NCBI GenBank assembly: GCA_965232265.1
Contig: CBDDPH010000002.1
Location: 930,001 to 994,000, forward strand
Source of the DNA: VXRD01 sp965232265
Lineage (GTDB): Bacteria; Latescibacterota; UBA2968
Reading direction: 5' to 3'
Length of the DNA stretch: 64,000 nucleotides
In this document: one piece after another, positions 33,058 through 41,610 of the stretch
Numbering within the stretch: the first letter of the stretch is position 1
How the letters are laid out: every line of letters starts with the position of its first letter
The notes under the pieces: model-generated
What the model was told of the DNA's origin: nothing
Database searches by the model: none
What the model saw: the letters and a program-made list of their open reading frames with translations, nothing else
Translations under genes and position numbers: made by a program

Positions 33058-35460
33058 TCAATTCACACTGAACACCTCAGCCATTGGCTTGCGGGGGCGT
33101 TTCATGAGGGCGGTTTCCAGAACTTGATCCATGTGCGATGCAAATACCAGCCTGAGGTCTTTGCGCGCTGTGTCGGGTATTTCGCGTGCGTCTTTGCGGT
33201 TGTCTTCGGGTAGGATTACGGTTTTTACGCCTGCGCGGTGTGCTGATAGGACTTTGTCGCGCACACCGCCGATGGGCAGTACTTTGCCGCGCAGTGTGAT
33301 TTCGCCTGTCATTGCCACGTCTTTGCGGATGGGCCGATTGGTAAATACCGAGGCGAGGACTGTGGCCATGGTAATGCCTGCCGAGGGACCGTCTTTGGGT
33401 ACGGCTCCTGCGGGTACGTGGACGTGTACATCCTGGTTTTTGTTAAACTGCGCGTTTAGCCCCAGTTCATGCCAGCGCGATCTCACATAGGTCATGGCTG
33501 CATGCGCAGATTCTTTCATTACGTCGCCGACCTGTCCGGTTAGATTTAACTCGCCTTTGCCAGGTATGACTGTTGCTTCGACAAAGAGGACATCACCACC
33601 GGTAGATGTTACGGCGAGGCCAGCGGCGACGCCCACCTCGTGATCTTCTTCGGCTACTTCATAGCGGAATTTTTGTGGTCCCAGATATTCGGCGATGTTT
33701 TTTAGATGGATGTGTACGCGCCGCTTGCGACCTTGGGCAAATTTGCGGGCTACTTTGCGCGTCACGGTTGCGATTTCGCGCTCCAGATTTCGCACCCCGG
33801 CCTCGCGGGTGTAGTGCTGAATCACTTCTTGCAGGGCGGCTTTGTCGAAGGATGCCTTTTGGGGGGTCAATCCGTGTTCTGATATCTGGCGTTTGACCAG
33901 GTACCGGCGCGCGATTTCCATTTTTTCGGCTTCGGTATATCCCGAGACTTCCAGTACTTCCATTCGGTCCATGAGTGCCGGTGGGATTGTGTGGAGCGAG
34001 TTGGCAGTGGCGAGGAATAAGACTTCTGAGAGGTCAAAGGCGACGTCCAGATAGTGATCCACAAAGGTGTTGTTTTGCGCCGGGTCCAGGACTTCCAGCA
34101 GGGCTGCGGAGGGGTCGCCGCGAAAATCCGCGCCGAGTTTGTCGATTTCATCCAGCATAAATACGGGATTTTTTGTGCCGGCGCGTCGCAGGCCCTGTAT
34201 GATGCGTCCGGGCAATGCGCCGATGTAGGTGCGCCGATGTCCCCGAATTTCCGATTCGTCGCGGATGCCGCCCAATGACATTCTGACAAATTCGCGGCCG
34301 AGTGCGTGCGCCACGGATTTGCCCAGTGATGTTTTGCCCGTGCCCGGGGGGCCGACCAGCAACAAGATAGGTCCGCGCATGTCGTCTTTCAATTGGCGCA
34401 CGGAGAGGTACTCCAGGATGCGCTCTTTGGGTTTTTCCAATCCATAGTGGTCTGCGTTCAAGACGCGCTCGGCTTTTGCAATGTCTAATTGATCGCTTGT
34501 CTTTTTGTTCCACGGGAGTTCGACGAGCCAGTCCAGATAGGTGCGCGATACGGTGTATTCGGCAGAGGCTTCGGGCATGCGCGCCATGCGTTTTAGTTCG
34601 CGCTCGGCTTCTGTTTTTGCTTCTTCGGACATGCCGGCGGCTTCGATCTTTTCGCGCAGGTCTTCGATTTCGGCGCCGATGTCCTCTCCTTCACCCAGTT
34701 CATCTTGAATTGCCCGCAGTTGCTGGCGCAAAAAATATTCTTTTTGTGCGTCTTCCATGGTTCCCGCGGCTTCCGAGCTGATTTTTTCCCGCAGTTCCAG
34801 AATTTCAACTTCGCGATTGAGGTATTGGTTGATGGCTTCCAGTCGTTGATACAGATTGCGCTCGGTTAGTATTTTTTGTTGGTCTTCAAAACCGATGTTG
34901 AGTTGTGAGGCGATGAAGTCTGCTTTGTGGGATATTTCTGAGAGGGCGTCTAAGGCTGCCCCGACTTCTCGGGGTACATTGGGGGCGAGTGCCACTGCTT
35001 TTTTGAATTGGCCGAATATATTGCGTGCGAGAGCTTCCAATTCTGTATTGTGTTCTATTTTTGATGCTATTTTCTCGACTTGTGCTATGGGATGAAGTTG
35101 CGATTGCAATACATCTATGAGCGATAGTCGCGCCATGCCCTGTACGAGCACTTGCATGCGCCCATCGGGCATTTCCGCGGATCGCGCGATGTAGATTGCA
35201 GTGCCTACGGGATATAGAGACTCCCGGCGGATGTCTTCCTCGGCGTCGCTTTCTTCCAGTTCTCCAAAGATGGCGAGTACCTTGTGCCCGGCGTCTATTG
35301 CCGCTTGCGCGGCTTTTACCGCGCGTTCGTCTTCCAATAGCAAGGGGGCAGCCATGAGGGGATAGATCACCACGTCTGATGTCACCAGCATGGGTAACTC
35401 AGATGGGATGCTATACGCTTCGATTGCGTTTACGCTTGTGAGGGGGTTGTCGTTTGGCAT
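33058..35460 (-). CDS. lon: ATP-dependent Lon protease
   Basis: An 800-residue LonA: N-terminal substrate-binding domain (LPMLVTSDVVIYPLMAAPLL), long coiled region (LREKISSEAAGTMEDAQKEY), AAA+ module GPPGTGKTSLGKS and FMLDEIDKLGADFRGDP, and protease domain PKDGPSAGITMA (catalytic Ser) with GGVRDKVLSAHRAGVKTVIL (catalytic Lys). It degrades misfolded and regulatory proteins, including antitoxins, which is relevant to the many toxin-antitoxin pairs nearby. AAGGAG lies 9 nt before ATG 35460. Confidence 0.97.
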   Translation of the reverse strand: MPNDNPLTSVNAIEAYSIPSELPMLVTSDVVIYPLMAAPLLLEDERAVKAAQAAIDAGHKVLAIFGELEESDAEEDIRRESLYPVGTAIYIARSAEMPDGRMQVLVQGMARLSLIDVLQSQLHPIAQVEKIASKIEHNTELEALARNIFGQFKKAVALAPNVPREVGAALDALSEISHKADFIASQLNIGFEDQQKILTERNLYQRLEAINQYLNREVEILELREKISSEAAGTMEDAQKEYFLRQQLRAIQDELGEGEDIGAEIEDLREKIEAAGMSEEAKTEAERELKRMARMPEASAEYTVSRTYLDWLVELPWNKKTSDQLDIAKAERVLNADHYGLEKPKERILEYLSVRQLKDDMRGPILLLVGPPGTGKTSLGKSVAHALGREFVRMSLGGIRDESEIRGHRRTYIGALPGRIIQGLRRAGTKNPVFMLDEIDKLGADFRGDPSAALLEVLDPAQNNTFVDHYLDVAFDLSEVLFLATANSLHTIPPALMDRMEVLEVSGYTEAEKMEIARRYLVKRQISEHGLTPQKASFDKAALQEVIQHYTREAGVRNLEREIATVTRKVARKFAQGRKRRVHIHLKNIAEYLGPQKFRYEVAEEDHEVGVAAGLAVTSTGGDVLFVEATVIPGKGELNLTGQVGDVMKESAHAAMTYVRSRWHELGLNAQFNKNQDVHVHVPAGAVPKDGPSAGITMATVLASVFTNRPIRKDVAMTGEITLRGKVLPIGGVRDKVLSAHRAGVKTVILPEDNRKDAREIPDTARKDLRLVFASHMDQVLETALMKRPRKPMAEVFSVN

Positions 35461-35733
35461 GATCAGATGCTCCTTGGAATGATGGTATATCAACTTTACC
35501 ATTGTTTTAAGCAATATCCGTGCCTGAAATTTTAAATTCGACTAATTACTTTATTTACAAATAGATATCGATTTTGGTTCCAATATTTAATCTGAGAAGT
35601 GCCGATTTTGCTACCCGATTTCAGTCATAATGGCAGTTGTGTCACGCTCAGACTGATGTTATTTCACGCTGGAAACGCGTTGCGGGTTTCGGTATATTGG
35701 AAAGATTATAGTTTGGTTCTTTCGGAGAAAACG

Positions 35734-36888
35734 ATGCCTTCTACATACCATACCCTCATCATCGGCGCGGGGATTAATGGCTTGTGTACGTGCTATCATC
35801 TCTTGCGGCAGGGGATACGCGATGTTGGCCTGATTGAGCAATTTGGACTCGCTCATGGCCGGGGCAGTTCGCACGGGGATTCGCGCATTACCCGCAGTGC
35901 GTATGTGAATGCAGATTATGTGCGTCTCATGCAAATTGCACACGGGGAGTCGTGGCCCCAGCTCGAGCGCGATGCAGAGGTTCAACTCATCTATCCCACG
36001 CCCGGCTGTTTTTTTGGTCCTCCTGGTGGGAAATACACGAGCTATGCCAGGGCTGTGACAGAGGTCGGCGTGGATGTGGAACTCCTCACTCCGGAAGAGG
36101 GGCGGAAACGCTTTCCGGTTTTTCGCTTTGAAGATGCTGCTGGCGTTCTGTATGATCGCACGGCCGGACTCGTGGCTGCTGCGCAGGCTGTTCAGTCTCT
36201 TATTCGCCTGATTCGCAGTAGAGATGGGGTGATTCGGGAAAATACGACTGTCCAGCGCGTTGATATTACCCGGGATCCCATTCGCGTGGCGACTTCTGCG
36301 GGGGATTTTGAAACGGAGCACCTGATTGTGACGGCTGGTCCCTGGGTGTCTCGCTTGCTTCCTGTTCTCGATTCGCACCTTGCAGTGGCGCGCCAGACGG
36401 TTGGGTTTTTCCAGCTTGAGGGGTCGCGGGAAGAATTTCAACCCGGGGCTTTTCCAGTTTGGGGTTATCTCCTGCAAAAAGGGGATATAAGTTATTACGG
36501 TCTTCCGCAGTTTGGACGCGATGGGATCAAGCTGGCCAAACACATTGTCAGTGGCGTTGACGACGATCCCGACGATGTGCCCACACATAAGCCGGAGGAT
36601 GCGATTGAGGATCTTCGCGTATTTATTAAAGCGCAATTTGTTCCGCCGGTTGAGCGGTTTCTCGATTGGGAGACGTGTCTCTATACCAATACGGGTACTG
36701 AGGACTTTATTCTGGATGTCCATCCGGATAATCCCAATGTGGTTATCGGTGCGGGCTTTTCAGGACACGGTTTTAAGTTCGGACCGCTTACAGGTCGCAT
36801 TTTGTCTGAACTGAGTCTCAATGGCAAGACGTCGATACCCGAATTTGAGGCGGCGAGGGATATGTTTGAGGTCCCAGGTAATGTTTGA
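35734..36888 (+). CDS. Monomeric sarcosine oxidase/N-methyltryptophan oxidase-like flavoenzyme
   Basis: A 384-residue FAD enzyme: HTLIIGAGINGLCTCYHL (dinucleotide fold), GRGSSHGDSRITRSAY (MSOX/SolA family), and DWETCLYTNTGTEDFILD, whose Cys fits the covalent-FAD Cys of the family. It oxidises N-methyl amino acids, releasing formaldehyde and hydrogen peroxide; the exact substrate is unknown. GGAG lies 7 nt before ATG 35734. The next gene begins inside its 3' end. Confidence 0.88.
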   Translation: MPSTYHTLIIGAGINGLCTCYHLLRQGIRDVGLIEQFGLAHGRGSSHGDSRITRSAYVNADYVRLMQIAHGESWPQLERDAEVQLIYPTPGCFFGPPGGKYTSYARAVTEVGVDVELLTPEEGRKRFPVFRFEDAAGVLYDRTAGLVAAAQAVQSLIRLIRSRDGVIRENTTVQRVDITRDPIRVATSAGDFETEHLIVTAGPWVSRLLPVLDSHLAVARQTVGFFQLEGSREEFQPGAFPVWGYLLQKGDISYYGLPQFGRDGIKLAKHIVSGVDDDPDDVPTHKPEDAIEDLRVFIKAQFVPPVERFLDWETCLYTNTGTEDFILDVHPDNPNVVIGAGFSGHGFKFGPLTGRILSELSLNGKTSIPEFEAARDMFEVPGNV

Positions 36889-38323
36889 GCTTGTTATTCA
36901 CCGACGAGCAGTGCAATTTTCTATTGCTCTCTTGACCGTCCTGCTCTCTGCGCCTTTACCCGCGTATGACCGCGATCGCTGGGAAAATTTTACCAGCATG
37001 AACTATGTCACGTCTATAGCGGAAAGCCCGACGGTTATTTTTGTGGCGACGACCGGGGGCATTCGCCGCTATGACCGGTTTGCCAAGACTTGGCTGGCTC
37101 CGCTGACAACCCGCGATGGCCTGCCCGATAACAGGGTGCAAAGGATTGCTTATGATAGCGATACGGGTGATCTGTGGTTTGAAACGCCCTCGGGTGTGGG
37201 TAGATGGCTTACGGGTGTGCAGAGTGTCATGCCGGGGGGTAGGCCTCCTGCACATCTCCACAATCCGCGATCGGTTCCCCAAATTCCACCGGTTTTTCCG
37301 CCCTTTGGGTATTATGTCGATGATCGCCAGGTCATAGGGCCTCGGCGCAATTATGCGATTACAGATGTGTTGATTGATTCGTGGCGCCATCTCTGGATCG
37401 CCACGTGGGGGCTGGGCGTGGGGCAGGCCGAACTCATAGATGGTCAGCTTTCATTTCTCACTTATGGTCCGCTGGAAGAAAATGTTACTGCCATTGCACG
37501 CGATGGCGATGTGTTGTGGATTGGGGGTGCGGATACCTATCGCGCACCTGCACGCGGCATTACCCGATATCGCTCTGGTACAAATACGTGGGAATATTTT
37601 GAAGCCAACCGCATCATCGGTCTGGAGGATCCCCAGATTGTCACGATATTACCCGGTGCTGATAATGTGTGGTTTGGCACCCACAATGGTCTGATGCGGT
37701 ATTACAGACGCACTGGACAATGGTTGACTTATCGCGAAACCCGCCGCTGGGGACGGGTGCAGGCACTGGCACGCGACGACGATATTCTCTGGATCGGATC
37801 GGATCGCGGTTTGGCAATGCTGGATATCAAAGCCGATTCGCTCGACTATGTGGAGGGTAGCGAATACGCGATTATCAATGCTATGGTTGCGGGTCCCGAT
37901 TATATATGGGCAGGTACTGAGAGCGGTCTTTTTCAATGTGCCCGAGGAGATCGCACCTGGCGACCTGTGGCCCACAATATTGCCAAACGCCAGGTACGTG
38001 CGCTGGCTGTACACAACAATGATCTATGGCTTGCCACAGAAGCTCTATCAGCAGTTGTGCAATACCGCCCGGAAGATAATACCTGGCGCGAGTATCCCCT
38101 CGCCGAGATAGGCGGGAGAGACCGCGTCTCAATTGAGGCGGATAGCAGTGAGGTGTGGGTTGCCACGAGTTCAGGGGCTTTTCTTCTCGATGTGCCGCGC
38201 CACCTGTGGACACATTACACGATGTACGATGGTCTCGCACATACGCGAGTACAGGTCGTTCTTCGAGACGGCGGATATGTCTGGTTTGGTACTGCTGAGG
38301 GACTGAGTCGTTTTAGGAATTAA
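36881..38323 (+). CDS. Secreted two-component-type beta-propeller protein
   Basis: A 480-residue protein with a signal peptide (FSIALLTVLLSAPLPAYD) and about eight propeller repeats of the Reg_prop type, recognisable as GLPDNRVQRIAYDSDTGDLW, NVWFGTHNGLMRY, ILWIGSDRGLAML, YIWAGTESGLFQC and YVWFGTAEGLSRF. Such propellers form the sensor of hybrid kinases in Bacteroidetes; here no kinase domain follows. It starts at ATG 36881, overlapping the oxidase stop. Likely a periplasmic binding or sensing protein. Confidence 0.85.
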   Translation: MFELVIHRRAVQFSIALLTVLLSAPLPAYDRDRWENFTSMNYVTSIAESPTVIFVATTGGIRRYDRFAKTWLAPLTTRDGLPDNRVQRIAYDSDTGDLWFETPSGVGRWLTGVQSVMPGGRPPAHLHNPRSVPQIPPVFPPFGYYVDDRQVIGPRRNYAITDVLIDSWRHLWIATWGLGVGQAELIDGQLSFLTYGPLEENVTAIARDGDVLWIGGADTYRAPARGITRYRSGTNTWEYFEANRIIGLEDPQIVTILPGADNVWFGTHNGLMRYYRRTGQWLTYRETRRWGRVQALARDDDILWIGSDRGLAMLDIKADSLDYVEGSEYAIINAMVAGPDYIWAGTESGLFQCARGDRTWRPVAHNIAKRQVRALAVHNNDLWLATEALSAVVQYRPEDNTWREYPLAEIGGRDRVSIEADSSEVWVATSSGAFLLDVPRHLWTHYTMYDGLAHTRVQVVLRDGGYVWFGTAEGLSRFRN

Positions 38324-38693
38324 AATTAGGAACAAGGCGCACTGACTGCTATGGTTTCAATCCTTGTGACAGTGGCAAATAGGTGAGAATGCGATGTCAC
38401 GGATTATTTTATAAGCTATGTGACTATATTACGATGTATAACATTAGGGTAACTTTCACCTGTAAAAAAATGCGTGACATCCGACTTTAAATTTGTTACT
38501 TTTGACTTTCGCGGTATCCATATAAATCAACACATTAGTAGATTGGCAAGTCTAATGAACCTTCCGTTGGATTACACAACTATTTTCATTTTCTCTGCCA
38601 AAAATACACACCGGTGAATAGATTTGTTCGGCGGCTGTTCATACGCACATGGCGTTTTGAGTAGCCGCTTTTCTTTTTTTGGAAATAATATTT
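38324..38693. other. AT-rich intergenic region before the microcompartment gene
   Basis: 370 nt with no gene. It is AT-richer than its neighbours, with a possible terminator/attenuator at 38631-38680. A single GTTTCAATCCTTGTGAC occurs at 38354 but is not repeated. No other structure seen. Confidence 0.5.
38631..38680 (+). terminator. Terminator-like hairpin in the leader of the BMC gene
   Basis: GCGGCT (38631-38636) pairs with AGCCGC (38663-38668), followed by a T-rich tract (38669-38680), ending 13 nt before the start codon. It might be an attenuator for the BMC operon; the long 26-nt loop makes it weak. Confidence 0.35.
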
Positions 38694-39140
38694 ATGAAAC
38701 CTGCTCTTGGACTCATTGAAACGCTGGGTTTTGTCGGCGTTACCGAAGCGGCGGATGCAGCAACCAAAGCAGCGGCTGTTGAGTTGTCTGCTGTTGAACA
38801 AATAGAAGGTGGTATTATTTCGATTCGCGTTTTAGGCGATGTTGGCGCAGTACAGGCCGCGGTCGAGGCAGGGGTGCATGCAGCGCAACAGGTGGGGACT
38901 CTGGTGGCACATCACGTGATTCCCAATCCACACGAGGATCTCGTCGATGTTTTTGGGTTGATGGATAACACGGGTGAAAAAGACGAAGCAGATCTCGAAA
39001 GCCTGCCAGTACACCGTCTGCGCCAGATCGCTCGTGAAACGCCGGGCATTGCGATTCAAGGGCGGGAAATTTCGCGCGCAAATCGGGCGCAATTGCTATC
39101 CGAACTTCGCAAGGCAAACAGAAATCAAACCGAGGCTTAA
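38694..39140 (+). CDS. Bacterial microcompartment shell protein with extra C-terminal domain
   Basis: A 148-residue protein. Residues 1-90 are a single BMC domain: PALGLIETLGFVGVTEAADA, ISIRVLGDVGAVQAAVEAG (pore-loop region) and VIPNPHEDLVDVFG, the hexameric BMC-H type. Such shell proteins usually end here at about 95 aa. The extra part has an acidic linker and then LPVHRLRQIARETPGIAIQ and REISRANRAQLLSEL, which resembles the helical Rho_N/SAP-type fold. No other shell or cargo genes are present. The start is ATG 38694. Confidence 0.88.
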   Translation: MKPALGLIETLGFVGVTEAADAATKAAAVELSAVEQIEGGIISIRVLGDVGAVQAAVEAGVHAAQQVGTLVAHHVIPNPHEDLVDVFGLMDNTGEKDEADLESLPVHRLRQIARETPGIAIQGREISRANRAQLLSELRKANRNQTEA

Positions 39141-39156
39141 TGCTGGAGCAAACACA

Positions 39157-39480
39157 ATGAACTCCGAAACCCTTTGGGAAAAAATCAAGCAAGGTCTTCG
39201 CGATGGCGCGGCTACAGCAGCGGAAAAAGCCGAGTATTTGGGCAAACTCGGTCGCGCACGTCTCGATATTGCGCGCACCCGCCACGCCATTCACGATGCA
39301 TTTACTGAACTTGGCGGACAAATATACGATGAACTCAAAGATCATGAAGCCGCTATTGAGGCACAGACAGAAGCGGTTCAAGATCAGATTGAGACGATTG
39401 GCAAACTCGAAGCGCAATTGCAAAACCAGGAAGCGCAGTTCAAAGTATTACAAAAATCAGACAGCACGACTAAAGCTTAG
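39157..39480 (+). CDS. Small coiled-coil protein downstream of the BMC gene
   Basis: A 107-residue helical protein: LWEKIKQGLRDGAATAAEKA, ARLDIARTRHAIHDAFTELG, then a long coiled coil (EAAIEAQTEAVQDQIETIGK and onward). No known domain is certain. GGAG lies 8 nt before ATG 39157. It begins 16 nt after the BMC stop, so it is co-transcribed and could be a shell-associated scaffold. A perfect 8-bp inverted repeat (39481-39488/39495-39502) follows its stop codon. Confidence 0.75.
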   Translation: MNSETLWEKIKQGLRDGAATAAEKAEYLGKLGRARLDIARTRHAIHDAFTELGGQIYDELKDHEAAIEAQTEAVQDQIETIGKLEAQLQNQEAQFKVLQKSDSTTKA

Positions 39481-39502
39481 ACTTCTGACCCCACTCAGAA
39501 GT
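39481..39502 (+). terminator. Inverted repeat after the BMC operon
   Basis: ACTTCTGA (39481-39488) and TCAGAAGT (39495-39502) with a 6-nt loop, directly after the coiled-coil gene. There is no T-tract, so it may be an mRNA 3' stabiliser rather than a terminator. Confidence 0.4.
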
Positions 39503-39695
39503 TAGAAGCCCGTTGCCGTGCCAATAGAAGGGAAGGGATTTGGCACTGGTAACCGGGTAAAAGATAGGAGGTATTCATGTGAGATTCTCCCTGTATTGTT
39601 CAAAGACCTTTGTCTAAATCCTTTATCCTTGCAGGAAGATAGACCGTTCATCTACCTGCACAAATCCCCTGTGCAAAGAAGGAGAGGTTGACGAA

Positions 39696-40553
39696 GTGCC
39701 AAGACTATCTAAAAGACCTTATGCTCGTGAAGACGAATCACTGGATCAGTATTTGCAGGAAATAGGCGAAGTTGCGTTGCTTACAGCAGATCAGGAAGTC
39801 GTGCTGGCCAAACGAATAAAAAAGGGCGATCAAGGCGCCCTTGAAGAATTGACCACAGCCAACCTGAGATTTGTGGTAAGCGTTGCCAAACAATACCAGA
39901 ATCAGGGCCTTTCGATGGGCGACCTGATCAACGAAGGGAATCTTGGACTCATCAAAGCCGCCCAGCGGTTTGATGAAACTAAGGGTTTCAAATTTATTTC
40001 TTATGCCGTGTGGTGGATCCGACAGGCGATTTTACAGGCTCTTGCCGAGCAATCTCGCATTGTTCGCTTGCCGCTGAATCGGGTTGGCGCGCTCCACAAA
40101 ATCGGCAAGGCTTCGAGTGGTCTCGAACAGGAGTATGGTCGCGAACCCAGCCCGGGTGAAATTGCCGATGAACTCGGCATGAATGATTTTGAAGTGCGCG
40201 ATACACTCAAAATTTCGAGCCGGCATCTCTCACTGGATGCGCCATTTAAAGATGGCGAAGACAATAATCTGCTCGATGTGCTTGAAGACGGCATGCAACC
40301 CCCTCCCGACGATCCACTTCTCGATGATGCACTCAGACGAGAAATAGAAAAAGCCCTCGCTACTCTCACCCCCCGTGAAGCCGAAGTCATTACACTTTAT
40401 TTTGGCATCAATCGCGAACAGCCTCTTACCCTCGAAGAAATTGGCGAACGTTTTGGATTGACGCGAGAGCGCGTGCGTCAGATTAAAGAGAAAGCACTTA
40501 GGCGATTGCGCCATACCTCACGCAGCCGTCCACTGAAATCTTATTTGCATTAA
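39696..40553 (+). CDS. rpoD: Primary-type sigma-70 factor (short FCB form)
   Basis: A 285-residue sigma factor without region 1.1: region 1.2 SLDQYLQEIGEVALLTADQE, region 2 LRFVVSVAKQYQNQGLSMGD and FKFISYAVWWIRQAI, region 3 EYGREPSPGEIADELG, region 4 LTPREAEVITLYFGI and LTRERVRQIKEKALRRLRH. This compact form is the housekeeping sigma factor in Bacteroidetes and relatives. It starts at GTG 39696 with AAGGAG upstream. The leader holds an AGGAGG followed by ATGTGA (39571-39586). A strong terminator follows. Confidence 0.93.
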   Translation: MPRLSKRPYAREDESLDQYLQEIGEVALLTADQEVVLAKRIKKGDQGALEELTTANLRFVVSVAKQYQNQGLSMGDLINEGNLGLIKAAQRFDETKGFKFISYAVWWIRQAILQALAEQSRIVRLPLNRVGALHKIGKASSGLEQEYGREPSPGEIADELGMNDFEVRDTLKISSRHLSLDAPFKDGEDNNLLDVLEDGMQPPPDDPLLDDALRREIEKALATLTPREAEVITLYFGINREQPLTLEEIGERFGLTRERVRQIKEKALRRLRHTSRSRPLKSYLH

Positions 40554-40569
40554 TACGGATCGCTATTCC

Positions 40570-40614
40570 AATAGGCCACAAACGGGTTCGCTCGATGTGG
40601 CCTATTATTTTTTT
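40570..40614 (+). terminator. Rho-independent terminator of rpoD
   Basis: AATAGGCCACA (40570-40580) pairs with TGTGGCCTATT (40596-40606), followed by ATTTTTTT. A perfect 11-bp stem. Confidence 0.9.
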
Positions 40615-40620
40615 GGTTAA

Positions 40621-40737
40621 AGACTGTTTTAAAATTCCTTCTGGGAGCGCAGGCGTCTCGCTCCTGCTTAAAGCGTGCAGGGGCAGGCTCTGCAAGTGCT
40701 TTGTGTATGTCAGTCTCTGAGCGTTTTAAAACAGCTT
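40621..40737 (+). mobile_element. MITE-like element, short copy
   Basis: 117 nt with imperfect terminal inverted repeats, AGACTGTTTTAAAA at the left and TTTTAAAACAGCTT at the right. The interior holds GGGAGCGCAGGCGTCTCGC and a CCTGC..GCAGG hairpin. It is nearly identical, in inverse orientation, to 55397-55555 apart from about 42 nt missing here. No coding capacity. Confidence 0.75.
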
Positions 40738-40787
40738 TTTAGAACTTTTGGTTTGCTGGGGTGTATTGTTAAGGTGAGATATAAGAT

Positions 40788-40807
40788 GGGCGAGGCATGC
40801 CTCGCCC
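40788..40807. repeat. Perfect 20-bp palindrome, GGGGCG family
   Basis: GGGCGAGGCA followed by its exact complement. Part of it (GCATGCCTCGCCC) recurs at 26339-26351. Confidence 0.7.
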
Positions 40808-40914
40808 GTTAGACCCCCTACCCCTCTCGCGTCTCACCGCCTCTTGACTGTTTCTTCCATAACCCATACATTTGTCCGTCTAAAAAATTTTTTATTTTAA
40901 CCGGAGAGTCACAA

Positions 40915-41583
40915 ATGTCTAATCGGTATTTTACTTATGTGCTGTTTTTACTTTTCACTGCTTGCACGATCTTACCGCTGTCTAAACCCGCGTCTGTTTT
41001 TGCTCAGGATGCAGAAGTGCGAGAACCCGCTATGATAGGCGGTAGCGGGGTGACATCCTGGATTTTGAAGGGGAATAAACTTTACTATCTCAAATGGGAT
41101 AGGGAATTTGAACAGGCGCAGATTTACGGTCCGCAGGAAATCGGTAGTGAGGAGGTCAAAGAAGTCCTGCTCATGCAAAGCACGGGTGATTTTGCGTGGA
41201 TACTGCGGGGCGAAGATGTCTATTTTATCGCTGCAAAACGCGAGGGTACGTTTGTGAGACTGGAAGCCGAGCGTCCTGAAGAACTTCCGGATTCAGATGG
41301 ATCGGAACCGGTTATGATGGCTGGGGGTGGGTCCAGAGCCTGGGTTTTGAAGGGCGATAGTCTCTTTTTTCTCAAATGGGATCCCTCGTATGGGAATGTG
41401 CAGGTTTATGGGCCCCAAGAGCTACCTCCCAATACATACGGGCCTTCCGAACCCGTTCTCATGCACGGTACAGGTAGTTCAGTATGGGTTTTGCGGGGCA
41501 ATGAGGTTTTTTATGTTATAGCCAGAGTTGACGGCACATTTGTCGATATTGAAATTGAGCGACCCGAAGACCTTCCGGAGTAA
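40915..41583 (+). CDS. Secreted protein with tandem W-L-K repeats, unknown function
   Basis: A 222-residue exported protein: signal peptide (VLFLLFTACTILPL, probable cleavage after VFA), then alternating repeats. Two units with SWILKGNKLYYLKWD and AWVLKGDSLFFLKWDP each end in YGPQE. Two others carry FAWILRGEDVYFIAAKREGT and SVWVLRGNEVFYVIARVDGT, each ending in PE(E/D)LP. The layout is a two-fold duplication of a pair of beta units and could be a small propeller or a sheet. I do not recognise a family. Confidence 0.8.
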   Translation: MSNRYFTYVLFLLFTACTILPLSKPASVFAQDAEVREPAMIGGSGVTSWILKGNKLYYLKWDREFEQAQIYGPQEIGSEEVKEVLLMQSTGDFAWILRGEDVYFIAAKREGTFVRLEAERPEELPDSDGSEPVMMAGGGSRAWVLKGDSLFFLKWDPSYGNVQVYGPQELPPNTYGPSEPVLMHGTGSSVWVLRGNEVFYVIARVDGTFVDIEIERPEDLPE

Positions 41584-41610
41584 TAACCTATATTTGCGAG
41601 TAGAGATACT

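Larger units (their letters stand above)
40554..40914. other. Intergenic region with terminator, MITE and palindrome
   Basis: 361 nt holding the rpoD terminator, the MITE-like copy (40621-40737) and the perfect palindrome GGGCGAGGCATGCCTCGCCC at 40788-40807. No gene. Confidence 0.7.

Noticed and set aside
35659..36723. 354-codon minus-strand open frame
   Set aside because: Antisense to the sarcosine-oxidase-like gene; no recognisable domain.
38350..38370. GTTTCAATCCTTGTGAC resembles a CRISPR repeat start
   Set aside because: Only one copy; no second repeat or spacer pattern and no cas genes in the window.
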